From: Polyodon spathula
Lineage: Eukaryota > Chordata > Actinopteri > Acipenseriformes > Polyodontidae
Direction: 5' to 3'
DNA: 64,000 nt
Assembly (NCBI RefSeq): GCF_017654505.1
Contig: NC_054547.1
Location: forward strand, 21,817,975-21,881,974
The notes under the pieces: generated by a model
What the model saw: the letters and a program-made list of their open reading frames with translations, nothing else
What the model was told of the DNA's origin: nothing
Databases searched by the model: none
Program-made: the position numbers and the translations under genes
Shown: one piece after another, positions 43,641-55,757 of the stretch
How positions within the stretch are numbered: position 1 is the first letter of the stretch
How the letters are laid out: every line of letters begins with the position of its first letter

Positions 43641-43929
43641 AGATGTGTGTCACAGAGCTTTAGAATCCTATGTCTCTACCGGTTTTCAGCCATGGTGATC
43701 TGCAATACCTGTGTTGGGCAGTTTCATTTTTTACCTCCCAGTTAATTTTTAATGAATGAGTTGTCAATACTAACAACATGCCACCATTTAAATAACAAGG
43801 GAACGCAGAAAAGATGACAATTTGGGCAAGAGCCGCATCAAAACAAGTAAAACACATTATTAACCAGACAAAATTCAGGCTACTGCACTAGGTATTTTGC
43901 TTTATTACAGCAGAAGCCATTAGATTTCA

Positions 43930-45995
43930 ACTTCCCCCATATAAAATGGGAAAACCCGGTGGGTAGTGTAAGGATGAAATAGAAATGGTGGAAATGACAA
44001 ATGACTGCTTCCTAACTGTGCATGGAAACCACATTTTCACACTGGCAAACTCAGACCACAACATGGTCTCATTTGAAGTGTTTTTTAAAACCTCAAAGAA
44101 AAGCAAACTATGAAGGTATTGAAACAGAGACTAACAGAAGTAGATTGGAGTAAAATAGAGAAAACACCCACAGAAGAAGGATGGTTGTTCTTCAAAAACG
44201 TTCTACGCAAAACAATAGTAATAGACAAATCTAAATGTAAAACAAATTGCCACCTTTAATAGATCAATTAAAAAAAATATTCAGTTCAGAGCATTTACTG
44301 CAAATGCAAGTCAGCTAAAGGCCAAGAGAGAAATAGAAATGAACATTGCTAAGGGAGCAAAACCAATTCCAAAATGTTTTTCCCAACAGCACATTCAAAG
44401 AGGAGATTAAATTCCTTTTCACAAGTTCATTTGCAACATGACATCAGTTCCTATCCAGTTTTAAATAACTTTAGAAAAGTGTTAAAGGGTTTAAAATAAA
44501 CTGGGCCGGATGAGAGTAAAATAAAGGTAACTACAGAACACCTGACTAAGCGAATGGAAACCCAAAAAAGCATTTTACACAAGACATTTTTCTGTCCATC
44601 CAGTACCGATCCACAAAATGGTTAAAGGGACTAAGCAAAAATAAACACTGAACCAGGTACTTCTATTAAAAGTATGCAAACTTACAGAAACTATAATAAA
44701 ATCCAAAATGAAAAATTACCTATATGGTAACAGGGTACTGGGAGACAGTCAACATGGTTTTAGGAAAGGGAGATCGTGCCTAACTAACTTGCTTGATTTT
44801 TTTGAGGATGCAACATCGATAATGGATAATTGCAAAGCATATGACATGGTTTATTTAGATTTCCAGAAAGCTTTTGACAAAGTCCCGCACAAAAGATTAA
44901 TTCTCAAACTGAACGCAGTTGGGATTCAAGGAAACACATGTACATGGATTAGGGAGTGGTTAACATGTAGAAAACAGAAAGTACTGATTAGAGGAAAAAC
45001 CTCAGAATGGAGTGTGGTAACCAGCGGTGTACCACAGGGATCAGTATTAGGTCCTCTGCTATTCCTAATCTACATTAATGATTTAGATTCTGGTATAGTA
45101 AGCAAACTTGTTAAATTTGCAGACGACACAAAAGTAGGAGGAGTGGCAAACACTGTTGCAGCAGCAAAGGTCATTCAAAATGATCTAGACAAGATTCAGA
45201 ACTGGGCAGACACATGGCAAATGACATTTAATAGAGAAAAGTGTAAGGTACTGCACGCAGGAAATAAAAATGTACATTATAAATATCATATGGGAGATAT
45301 TGAAATTGGAGAAGGAATCTATGAAAAAGACCTAGGAGTTTTTGTTGACTCAGAAATGTCTTCATCTAGGCAATGTGGGGAAGCTATAAAAAAGGCTAAC
45401 AAGATACTCGGATACATTGTGAAAAGTGTTGAATTTAAATCAAGGGAAGTAATGTTAAAACTGTACAATGCACTAGTAAGACCTCATCTTGAATATTGTG
45501 TGCAGTTCTGGTCACCTCGCTATAAAAAAGATATTGCTGCTCTAGAAAGAGTGCAAAGAAGAGCGACCAGAATTATTCCGGGCTTAAAAGGCATGTCATA
45601 TGCAGACAGGCTAAAAGAATTGGATCTGTTCAGTCTTGAACAAAGAAGACTACGTGGCGACCTAATTCAAGCATTCAAAATTCTAAAAGGTATTGACAGT
45701 GTCGACGCAAGGGACTTTTTCAGCCTGAAAAAAGAAACAAGGACCAGGGGTCACAAATGGAGTTTAGAAAAAGGGGCATTCAGAACAGAAAATAGGAGAC
45801 ACTTTTTTACACAGAGAATTGTGAGGGTCTGGAATCAACTCCCCAGTAATGTTGTTGAAGCTGACACCCTGGGATCCTTCAAGAAGCTGCTTGATGAGAT
45901 TTTGGGATCAATAAGCTACTAACAACCAAACGAGCAAGATGGGCCGAATGGCCTCCTCTCGTTTGTAAACTTTCTTATGTTCTTATGTTCTAAAG
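43930..45995 (+). mobile_element. CR1-clade LINE, shredded 5' part and intact 3' part (copy G)
   Basis: From 44705 onward the copy is nearly perfect. From 43930 to 44705 it is a patchwork of short correct CR1 pieces with dozens of deletions and foreign inserts. A 46-bp word (44548-44593) in the patchwork is repeated right after the 3' tail (45997-46042). See findings. Confidence 0.9.
44708..45922 (+). CDS. CR1 ORF2: RT palm and C-terminal domain, open frame
   Basis: 404 codons without interruption, the best-preserved LINE frame in the window. Contains QHGFRKGRSC, DMVYLDFQKAFDKVPHKR (first catalytic Asp), SGVPQGSVLGPLLFLIYIND, KFADDTKVGG (catalytic pair), CKVLHAGNKNVHYKYHMG, ALVRPHLEYCVQFWSPRY and the ORF2 end ILGSISY. 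The apparent start (ATG at 44708) is internal to ORF2; the endonuclease and RT N-terminus upstream are shredded, so no functional protein is expected. Sequence is about as close to copy F as copy B is. Confidence 0.9.
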   Translation: MKNYLYGNRVLGDSQHGFRKGRSCLTNLLDFFEDATSIMDNCKAYDMVYLDFQKAFDKVPHKRLILKLNAVGIQGNTCTWIREWLTCRKQKVLIRGKTSEWSVVTSGVPQGSVLGPLLFLIYINDLDSGIVSKLVKFADDTKVGGVANTVAAAKVIQNDLDKIQNWADTWQMTFNREKCKVLHAGNKNVHYKYHMGDIEIGEGIYEKDLGVFVDSEMSSSRQCGEAIKKANKILGYIVKSVEFKSREVMLKLYNALVRPHLEYCVQFWSPRYKKDIAALERVQRRATRIIPGLKGMSYADRLKELDLFSLEQRRLRGDLIQAFKILKGIDSVDARDFFSLKKETRTRGHKWSLEKGAFRTENRRHFFTQRIVRVWNQLPSNVVEADTLGSFKKLLDEILGSISY

Positions 45996-46042
45996 TAAGC
46001 GAATGGAAACCCAAAAAAGCATTTTACACAAGACATTTTTCT

Positions 46043-47901
46043 TGTGTACTGTAAATGTCTCAAGTTAAAAAAAAAAAAAAAAAAAAAACTAGCTTGTTAT
46101 CTGAATGTTGTGTGGTGAGTCGTATCCCACAAACATCATTTAATTTGCTTAAAAATAAATGCATTGTTTATTTTGTAAAACAATCAAAAAAGAAAATCAT
46201 CATGTACAGCATTTACATTGATAAAGAATATATTGATAACATATATTACAGGACTGTCTACAGAGTATTTGTTTAGCTTTATAGCCTATCTAAAAACTAT
46301 CTTCTTTTTTATTTAAATTCTAGTTATTTACTGCTTTGCACACAAATTAGATGAAATGGTAATACATGTTTCAACTAGAGGTGTGAAACCAACTAAACAT
46401 AGGTGTGCAGTTAAAGCAGTGAAAACTTCTATTTTTATTTACCCAGCCACAGTTTACAGTTCCCTTGCTATTGTATGCTCTTTGTAATCATTCCGAGTGC
46501 TTCTGGGTTCTGATTCTCCAATACTGAATTATTTTCATTTTTCTCTAAATATGCCTTTGCCAGCTCAAAACCAGATTGTAAGGAGTTTGTCAGGACAACA
46601 GCATTTTTATCTATTCATTTAATTATTAATTGAGGTCATTACCTCTACAGTACACCTTTAATCAAACAGGTGTATTTTGGGGGGGATTATTGCAAAAATG
46701 TAATGGAACAGAAAAACAATGATATAAAGCTGCTTACTATTTAAATAATTACATATTGTAGGATCTGGTCAGGCGTTTAGTTCAATTTACTAATAATGAC
46801 AGGTTTGGAAAGACCTTTACCTTAATGCAGAGTTTGCTTAACATGTGGAGCACAATAACAAGCTTGCATTTTCTTTTTGATCCTAGATTCCTATGGATTG
46901 GCGTATTGGATTGCATTTTCTTTTTGATCCTAGATTCCTATGGATTGACGTATTGGATTGCACTTCATATATAACAAATGTATCAGTTTTCAATTTTTAA
47001 TAGCCTCTGTATGTTTGTGTGTTTGTGTGTACTGGTTTAGTACCAGTGTTTAGAGAAATGCCTGAAATACACAGAAACTAAAGCATATATGAACCTTAAC
47101 TTCTTAAGATACATAATATTGAGCAATCAGTGTTTGCATACTTGCTTAGGCAAAGAAACACAAACAGACTCCTGGAAGAATTTTAATAGCTTGGGGATGC
47201 AATGTGGGCAGATCCAGCCTATTCAGTGCGCAGTATGGGGCGATTTCTACATAGAAATAAGAGAAAACATATTGCATTAACAAAGAACAACCAGAGATAT
47301 TCAACAGCTGCCGAGCCCCTGATCTGAATCAGTGTTTTGACTGAGCGCACAAATTTGTTTCAAGGTTATGAGTGAACTGAAAAAAATATAGGTTTTTAAC
47401 GTGAAAAAGCATCTTCTAGGAACAGCCTAATCCAATCCCAGTTTCAGCTTGTTTGTTTCATATCTATATTAATACGGAGAGGCACACGTTTAGTGGTGTT
47501 TATTTAGTTGATTTATTCATTTAATTTTTTATACAAATGTTTATAGAAACAAAGCTGCAGCCTTCCTTTGGCACTTAGCATTACCGCCTCTTTTCTATTG
47601 GTCATTTTTACTGGACCTCTGAAACAAAGATGTTTTTTGTATTCATTATAAATATAAGTATACAGCATATATGTTTGCAATCTAAAATACAAAGCATCTG
47701 GAATGCATTGCCTTTACTTGTTACAGCTATTCACATGTTCTGATGGCTCTACTGCAAATACCTGGCATGATGTGCCATTATGCATTACGATTTCTCTTCA
47801 GCTTGTTTCATCCAATTTAGCTTCCTTCTCGTTAATTCTGCTGCATCGGTCCCTGTGACATAGAAAGAATGAATCTTGGTTGTAAATCTCCCTCCCTACC
47901 T
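46043..47901. other. Unassigned AT-rich, with a tandem duplication
   Basis: Poly-A run at 46067-46088. A 47-bp perfect-but-one tandem duplication lies at 46864-46957 (unit starts ttgcattttctttttgatcc). No genes or families recognised. Confidence 0.5.
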
Positions 47902-48600
47902 GTGAGGGTGCTGTGTAAAGGGAACAGTGTGTCCTGGACTGATGATTTGGCAGTTCATTCCAGGGAAAGGTGGAAGTCAGCTATCTAGAAAGGGTGCGGA
48001 GCCACAGTACACCAAGTCATCGCCCCCCAGACGGGAGGCGATGTGGCAATCGTGGATTGGAAGAAAAGCGATTGCACTCACTAACCAAGGGGGCGTGGCT
48101 GAAGGTACAAAAGCGGATGTGGCTGAGCAAACTGTTCCTTTGTTATGGTTACGAGAGAACCGCTGAAGGGCTGTAGGGTAACCGTGAGTGTTTCGTGTTT
48201 ATTTGTTTGTTATTCTAATTGTACTTGTTTGTCATTGTTAGATGGCTAACACGTTCTGAGAGATGTCACTAAAGGCCAGCAACAACCCGAACAGCACTGC
48301 ACTACTCTTCACTAATAAATTGTATTTCACCAGTTGCATCTTAGCACTCACTCTGGACTTGTGATCATGTTTGTGTTCTTTCTGTGTTTATACTGTGTTT
48401 ATTATTTCGGGCCTGAACCCCGTGGTTTCACTCTGCAGTACACATTGCTGTGTATTGCCCGGGATTATTATTTACGGTCACCAAAAAACCCGGATTATAA
48501 AACAAATAAAGGATTGTTTGAACAGTGAACTTTGTTGTCTGTCATCTCTTTAATCACTGCATCACATCTACACCTGGGCACTGCAAACCACTTTTCCACA
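47902..48600 (+). repeat. Probable solo LTR
   Basis: Starts tgtgagggtgctgtg. Contains GC-rich promoter-like sequence (gggggcgtggctgaagg), two aataaa signals (48315, 48504), then ttgaacagtgaactttgttg and an end near cttttccaca. The layout resembles U3-R-U5 of a Ty3-type LTR. No clear target duplication or partner. Confidence 0.45.
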
Positions 48601-49751
48601 GTCCCCAATCAGATTTTTGTTTTCGACTATGTAAGTGTCCAGTGCTTTTCAATGGGTTATTATTGTGATGTAGAAAATACCATTTATATTTGCTTAAATG
48701 AAAATGTACCTATTGAATCTTTATTCATAAGACAACTCTGACAAGAGTGGACAAACAATGTCATTTGGTAAGCTAAATCCCCTGCTGTGTTGGTATTAAG
48801 TGGAAAGTAAATTGAGGGAAAACTGTTAAAAGAAAGTCCCCTGCTCTGTAGAGCCAGACTTAACTTTGTTAAGAAAATTTAGATTGTTATCAGAACTAAA
48901 TATCAAGCTTCAAACAAAATGTTTCACTCTTGTGACAATACATTCCTAGAGGCGAGACATCAAGTCTGAGGAATGTGTATTTGATTCCAGATCTGGTCAG
49001 AATGTTGTCATACTGCCACCTGTGAATGATGGAGATGGTTCAGTTTGGAATTAAATTAGAATTGTATTCAATGGATAATTATGTTCATTGTTATAAAAAT
49101 TATATTCTTGTGAACATAGAAAAAATAGTATATTAAAACCATTACTTAAATCACTAAAAATTAAGTAATCTGTCATTCAGGAAATTGATTAAAATCTAAT
49201 TAATTAATTAGAATGATAATTATGGAATTAAAACATTCATTTTGGTACTTTGTGTAAAAATACCTCAGGTAAATAGAGATGTGATTATCAAGTAAAAATT
49301 AATAATTTAGGAAAAGTTATTTCACATAAGAGTATTTTTAACTGAATGAATGTTCTGTGATTTATGGTCTTTTGTTCAAATGAACAGGTTGGAGGTATTT
49401 CTTCAAAGCATCCAATACAATTACGCGATTGAGGATTTACCAATGGAATGAATAGCAGTCAAACAATTGAATGACAATAATCTGAGAGATACACCTATTC
49501 CCAAATGTTATAAAAATGCTTATAGTATAGAATAATAAAAATCTCAATGGAAAAACAAGCTCTCTATCTCAAAGGAAATCTCAATGAAAAACAACAACTC
49601 TCCAAGTACAACTAAAAATAATACTATTGTTGAAAAGCAACACAAAAACAACCACTGAATCGCTCAACTCTCAACATTCTAACCTCAAGGAACGAAAACT
49701 AAAACACAGCTGCTGTACAACAAGAAAATTGCTTCTTTAAGAAAATATCTT
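48601..49751. other. Unassigned AT-rich
   Basis: No gene, repeat family or long frame recognised. Confidence 0.3.
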
Positions 49752-50143
49752 AGGGGTCCCTGAATGGTTCATTTGGTAAAACCACTGTCATGCAGGGCGA
49801 GTCATACAACCAGAGATCACAAGTTCTAGTCCTGGTTTTGCGAGGCAGCCGATCTTCGCTGGGGATTCCGTGGGGACGCCGCTTGGCGTTGGCAGTCCCG
49901 GGGTTGGAGAGTTGGGATCCGACTTAGACGGTTTCTCTTCACTGCTCTGCATTGACCCACAGGCTGTTTGGGGGTGGAGATTTGCTAGGCTGGTCTTAGT
50001 CCTCCGGAGGCCGGTAGCCTGCAGATATCGGCTCTTGAGTTCCTGGGTGTAAAAAGATGCCGATTGGCCCGTGGGATCGGAGGACACTCACTGAGCCTCT
50101 GGTCCCTGAGGTGTGTGGGGAATTGCCGCAGTGAAGGAGAAAC

Positions 50144-50186
<43 letters not shown>

Positions 50187-50222
50187 GGACATTCCAAATT
50201 GGGAGAAAATCAGGGGTAAAAT
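49752..50222 (+). mobile_element. tRNA-derived SINE
   Basis: The head (49755-49845) has a tRNA-like A-box region, tggttcatttgg, and a B box, agttctagtcctg. It is followed by a GC-rich body (gatcttcgctggggattcc, acactcactgagcctc) and a tail with (TAA)n at 50148-50187 and a closing ccaaattgggagaaaatc. Pol III-type internal promoter and body-tail layout are typical of fish SINEs. The short frames in it are not genes. Confidence 0.75.
50148..50187 (+). repeat. (TAA)n microsatellite
   Basis: About 13 ATA/TAA repeats inside the SINE. Confidence 0.97.
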
Positions 50223-50224
50223 AA

Positions 50225-50500
50225 TTGGAGATTCTAAAATTATCACCAGCACGGTACTTTTTTGTTTCGTCCACTGTTTGTTTGTCTGTCCTTTTGGCCA
50301 TTGTGCAATTTATTTTGAGTGTTTTGTTTTGGTCAACCTTTTTATTTTGTTTATTTAATAAAAGTGCCTCAGCACATTCATTACCCAGTCTGCTGTGGAT
50401 TCCTTTCACTTCACTCGCAGTGCTGTGTGTTTGTTCTGGTTCTGACGTCCCAGCTTACAACAGAGTTACAGCTAATCGATAAGCTAATGAACACAAGTAG
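50225..50500 (+). repeat. LTR-like 3' segment with aataaa
   Basis: T-rich sequence with tttgtttatttaataaaagtgc and a downstream gtgtttgttctggttctgac end, resembling the R-U5 half of Ty3-type LTRs. No start or partner seen. Confidence 0.35.
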
Positions 50501-51004
50501 CAGTTATGAAGCAAGTGGCTGCTATTTATTTAGTGCAGACTCCATTTTGAAGTATCATTAGTTCTGAATGTGCTAATGACTACGGAGTTCTTATTGATTT
50601 TGCTTGTACCTTGAGGCAATATCTTCTGCTTGGAACTATTTCAACTCATAGTGCGCAGTTAAAACCTCTTTGGGCAGCTGTTCCTCCCTTCAGGCATCAT
50701 CTATTTCAGTAATGGTGACATTATTCTCAGTCTATCCATTGGAACCATTTGCCAGTGTCTCAACGCATTAATATTTCTAATGGGAGTTATTGGTTAAACT
50801 ATTAGGAACAAGGAAATGATATAAATGAAACAAAAGAAAACATTAATACATTGAGTTCAAGTGATGCATCACTGGTGCTGTGTTCTGTTACTTATAAGAC
50901 TTGAATACCCTAATTCTATTAATTTCAATTGTTTCAAAATAATAAAATCCTAGCTGAACACACAATTCACTAATTTACTCTCAGAATTCGGGGGAAGGGG
51001 GAGA
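50501..51004. other. Unassigned
   Basis: Nothing recognised. Confidence 0.3.
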
Positions 51005-51090
51005 AACCTGTCGAACTCTGCCACACCTCTCTCACTGCAAAGAGGAAGTAGGGAAGAAGCGGTGCCCAATGTTTTTGCTCTTGCATCTCA
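51005..51090 (-). repeat. Short Ty3 integrase fragment
   Basis: cctgtcgaactctgc and gtagggaagaagcggtgc, then atgtttttgctcttg, match 18662-18745 of the Gmr1-like integrase with about 80% identity by eye, same orientation. A second, tiny copy of that family. Confidence 0.6.
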
Positions 51091-52788
51091 TGTGAGCTTT
51101 AAATGTGTAATACAGATCTGATTAACCAATATCAAGCCTTCTCACATTTATGGAAAAATAGACCTAATAAAAAACCTGTCTAATCCAGACCCTTTACAAA
51201 CCAGCATCCTGTATAATTCTGCATCATTTTTGGTCCTGATCAAAACCCTATTGTAATGAATGGTGTGATCTCCTTTACAATCCTGAACCTGTCTATTCTG
51301 GTATCTGGCATGAACTGTAAGTCGTGTCTGCCTAAAACCAATGTGAATCTAGTCTGCCACCAAATCATGTATGGTACATCTACAGTAAAATCTATGTTTA
51401 CATAATGGAGAAAGTTACATTTAAATAAATACAATACTTGAATTACACAGGTATGCCGGTACCGTAGACATATAGATTGTCAATTATAAACTTGTTTTTT
51501 AGGCACAGCATTAGTTTTTACAGTACCTCTGTAAACTAGCACACTGTATAACCCAAATGGATAATTTTCTATTCCCAAGTGATACCGGATTAGATCGATT
51601 TTACTGAAATATATAGAAAGTGAGTGTAAGGTGGGTTCGATTACTATAATATTATGTCAGAAAAAAGGAGCTTGAAAAATATCAACAGCAACAAAGGGAC
51701 TTGAGGCTCCCTACAAGAAGAAATAACTACCCAAGATTTCCCCAAAAGTCTGGTAGCTGTTATTTATATATTTTCATTTTAACTTTACAAGAGTTGCTAC
51801 TGTGACTATATTATACACAACATAAAGACAACTGCTTTTAAAATAAATCATTGCTGTCCATCTCAATCATCTTTGACAAGGACTGCAGATTCCCAGCATC
51901 TCACAGCACTGAACTGTGGTTTACTTTCTCTGACTTGGTTTGAAATCAAAAAACGCTTCAATTATGCTTAATCTCCCCTCATCTTCTATGTATGGCCCAA
52001 GAGACCTCTCCTTACTCATCAGACTCGACTTATTTTCGTGGTGGCTTTCATGTTCCTCTCTAGACAAGGTCTTTATCTCCCTTGAAATTGGGTTATCTTT
52101 TTGCAATATCATTCTGGCTCACCCTCTTGTTTATACTTGGATTAGGCAGCACAGAATGTGTCAGAGAGAAATGGAAATTTAAAAAAAATGAACCATACTG
52201 TGAGGCAAATGGCATGAAGGAGTGATGGACCATCACACAGAATCTATTTGAAGAAAGAGCTTTGATGATGCAAGTCTGATATGACCTGGATGAACAGCAT
52301 TCCCAAGGGGAATAGGAAACAGGAGTTGTTCAAGCACTGTGGAGCTTGAGCTGTGATTGAGCCTGAATCAGCTCTGCCAAACAAAGGAGTGTTTATTATC
52401 ATCACAAACAGCGTTATTATAGTCTAAGCTAAAGGCCAATGCAAGCCAACATGTCCATTCCACTGAAACTCTACACTTCTTTTAACTAACAATTGTAACA
52501 TTTTCATTTATTACTTTTCTTTTTAACACAGGTTATTGTCCAATATTTGTAAAATCTGCAAAAACACAGACCACATTACGCTGAGATTTATTAAGGTGAA
52601 CTAAAACTCACTTTAACATTGAAGACATTCAGAAAGACAACATTTCTTTTAGCATTTCTCAATTTCAAATTTTATTTGCCTATGATTTGTGTGGTTCTGT
52701 AAAAAATGATTTCTGAAGCACTACCGACTTCTGCAATGACAACATGTTCAGTGACCATTGTTTACTAAGGGTATACTGAAATCCAAGT
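51091..52788. other. Unassigned
   Basis: No family recognised. Repeated accagca.cctgtataa-type words (51190, 51535) hint at an old repeat. Open frames around 51921-52182 exist on both strands and carry no motif. Confidence 0.3.
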
Positions 52789-54368
52789 CTGTGCCTATAG
52801 AAAGTCTACACCCCCTTGAACTTTTTTCACTTTTCTTGTGTGAGTGCCTCAGAGTTTCATGCATTTAAATGGGGACTTTTTTCCATTTATCTAAACACCA
52901 TACTCCACAATGTTAAGGGGAAAAAAGTTTTTATTGAGAAAAAAATATATATTTAAAATACAAAACTGAAAGATTATAATTGGATAAGTCTCCACTAAGT
53001 CTCTTAATACTTGGTGGAAGCACCTTTGGCAGCAATTACAGCTGTTTGTTTGTTGGGATAGGTCTCTACCAACTTTGCACACCTAGATTTGGCAAAATTT
53101 GACCATTCTTCTTTACAAAACTGTTCAAGCTCTGTCACATTCCTTGGGAGCGTTACTGGACAGCAATCTTCAAGCTTCTGCCACAAATTTTCAATTGGAT
53201 TTAGGTTGGCGCTCTGACTGGGCCACTCAAGGACATTTACTTTTTTGTTCCTTAGCCACTCCAGTGTAGCTTGGGCTGTGTGCTTTGGGTCGTTGTCATG
53301 CTGAAAGGTGAACTTCCGTCCCAGTTTCAGCTTTCTTGCAGAGGGCACCAGGTTTTCATCAATGACTTCTCTGTACTTTGCTCCATTAATTTTCCCTTCT
53401 ATCCTAACAAGTGCCCCAGTCTCTGTTGATGAGAAACATTCCCATAACATGATGCTGCCACCACCATGCTTCACAGTTGGGATGATGTTCTTTGGGTGAT
53501 TCGCTGTGTTGGGTTTGTGCCAAACATAATGCTTTGCATTTAGGCCAAAAAGTTCAATTTTTTAGTTTCGTCAGACCACAAAACTTTTTACCACAAAGTC
53601 TTTTTGTGCATACTTCAAATGGGATTTAAGGTGGGTTTTCTTGAGTAATGGTTTCGTTCTTGCCACCCTACCATACAGTCCAGATTTATGGAGTGCTTGG
53701 GATATTGTTGTCACATGCACACTTTGACCAGTCTTGGCCATAAAAGCCTGTAGCTCTTGCAAAGTTGTTATTGGCCTCTTGGTAGCCTCTCTGATCAGTC
53801 TCCTTCTTGCTCGGTCATCCAGTTTGGAGGGACGACCTGATCTAGGCAGGGTCATGGTGGTGCCATGCACCTTCAAATTCTTAATAATCGTCTTGACCAT
53901 GCTCCAAGGGATATTCAAGGCCTTTGATATTTTTGTATACCCATCCCCTGATCTGTGCCTTTCAACAACTTAAGTCCTGGAGTTCTTTTGAAAGCGTTGA
54001 TGCTCATGGTTGAGTTTTTGCTTTTAAATGCACTACCCAGCAGAACTACCTTACAGGAACTGCTAAATTTATCCTGAAATCATGTGAGTCACTACAATTT
54101 AACACAGGTGGTACGATTTAACACTTAACTCGGTGTGTGATTTTGAAGGTGATTGGTTACACCTCAGCAAATTTTTGATTGCAATTACAAGGGGTGTACA
54201 TTTATACAACCAAGCTATTTCAGTTTTTATTTCTACACACTTCTAGAATATTTTTTCACTTGCAAGTTGTGGGGTAGGATGTGTAGATAAACTGTTTTAA
54301 TGCATTTTAATTCCAGGCATTTTAATTCCAGGCAACAAAAGGTGAAAATTTTAAACTTTCTATAGGCA

Positions 54369-54371
<3 letters not shown>
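52789..54371 (-). mobile_element. Tc1-like transposon (Tc1-C), same family as Tc1-B
   Basis: Ends gtgcctatagaaagtctaca (left, slightly decayed) and ...tttctataggcactg (right). It shares terminal repeats, untranslated regions and transposase with Tc1-B at 29015-30643. A TA/GT microsatellite begins at its right edge. Confidence 0.92.
53004..54004 (-). pseudogene. Tc1-like transposase, frameshifted
   Basis: Minus-strand pieces: 53918-53571 with MVKTIIKNLKVHGTT, GRPSKLDDRARRRLIREATK and ISQALHKSGLYGRVART; then 53474-53004 with [44 protein letters not shown] (second Asp) and SANLNPIENLWQKL (third residue Glu kept; the family SPDLNPIE has changed to SANLNPIE). A deletion and an extra T around 53565-53600 break the frame near the first catalytic Asp (SDETK). 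More decayed than Tc1-B. Confidence 0.88.
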
Positions 54372-54459
<88 letters not shown>

Positions 54460-54461
54460 GT
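54372..54461. repeat. (GT)n-(TA)n microsatellite
   Basis: A GT run then three blocks of TA repeats with single-base interruptions, touching the right end of Tc1-C. Confidence 0.97.
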
Positions 54462-54920
54462 ATGTGCTGACGTGAGTGGTGCCAAGCAAAGGGGAAAGTT
54501 TCGACCTGGGTTCTGTGTCTTTCCTCTTCAAAATTTTACGAATGCGTGAAATTTATGCTTACGCACTATTTTTAATAAACACAAAAACTAAACTTTAAAC
54601 AAAACAAACACCTAGCTCCTATGTGTACTGACTAACACACAACACAGGAACCTAAACTATAAACAGGACAGCTAAGCTGTTTACCTGTTAAAACAACAAA
54701 CAAAACCAACAACCACTAAAACAAAAATCAACCAACAACCACTAAAAGGCTTTACACAGTATCTTTTTTCTTCCAGAACAGCTGAAAACACCATCAACCA
54801 GGCCCAGGTGCAGGGAATAATTAGTAATAAAACAATTAACAGAAATCTAAATTAAACCAATTTGCATTTGTACATGTTCTAAGGCAGGGAGGAATCTGAC
54901 CCTCTCCCTGCTATCTTACT
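54462..54920 (-). repeat. Possible solo LTR (minus)
   Basis: A sequence with ttttaataaacac on + and, on the minus strand, cctgcacctgggcctggttg and agggagagggtcagattcc, in a style seen in LTRs of fish retrotransposons. It is framed by TA microsatellites on both sides. No partner or clear ends. Confidence 0.3.
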
Positions 54921-54929
54921 GTGTGTATG

Positions 54930-54997
<68 letters not shown>

Positions 54998-55059
54998 CTA
55001 TATATCTCCCAGGCTAAGGAGGGACGGAATTTTTTTACAACACCCACAGATATATATAA

Positions 55060-55110
<51 letters not shown>
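54921..55110. repeat. Two (TA)n microsatellites
   Basis: TA runs at about 54932-54995 and 55068-55110 separated by 70 bp of non-repeat sequence. Confidence 0.97.
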
Positions 55111-55115
<5 letters not shown>

Positions 55116-55752
55116 AAAACACTGTGTTACATTTTTTTACGTACAATAAATGCAGCGATCAAAAAAAGAAGACAAGTTAGAATTAAAATTGTGTGAATGT
55201 TGGCCCCAGCACCTTTCCAATTGTGCCTATTTGCTTGATGCTTGACAAGGTTGCCCCAATTTCTTGGCTTTTATTTTGGATATCACCACTTTAAACGGCT
55301 GTTGCGTTTTTCTAACTTGTTTTTTTTTACATTGCCAATGTTTTTGTTATAGATGTCACTTATTTTTTTTTTTAATTAATCAAATAAATAAAGTGAGGGA
55401 AAGCTAGTCAGAATGTGTATTGTTATAGACAGAGACAAGACAAGAGAGTAATAAGTAGAGTAATATAAAGTAAAGTAAGAGAAATGAGAAAAGATTTGAA
55501 AGTAAAATAATGGTAGAAGGAACTTTAGAACATTATTGGAAGTGTAAACATTGTATTCTTTTAGTTGTAAATGTACAACCATGAGAGGTGAAAACAATGT
55601 TATTTTGGTAGGTATTAACATATTAATATTTACGTAGGTACAAAACTACAATGTTATGAATGTTTAAAAAGGTACATATGCATGTCAGTGCTAAAGGGTA
55701 GTATACTCACACATTTTAGTGCTGAAAAAAAACATTATTCTCCTTGTTATAG
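55111..55752. other. Unassigned AT-rich
   Basis: No family or gene recognised. Confidence 0.3.
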
Positions 55753-55757
55753 AGGTG

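Noticed and set aside
49752..49850. A genuine tRNA gene
   Set aside because: A- and B-box-like words are present, but the acceptor and anticodon arms do not pair and the sequence runs into a SINE body and tail.
51921..52182. Overlapping open frames on both strands with coding-like residues
   Set aside because: No motif, no splice context and no second copy; likely chance.
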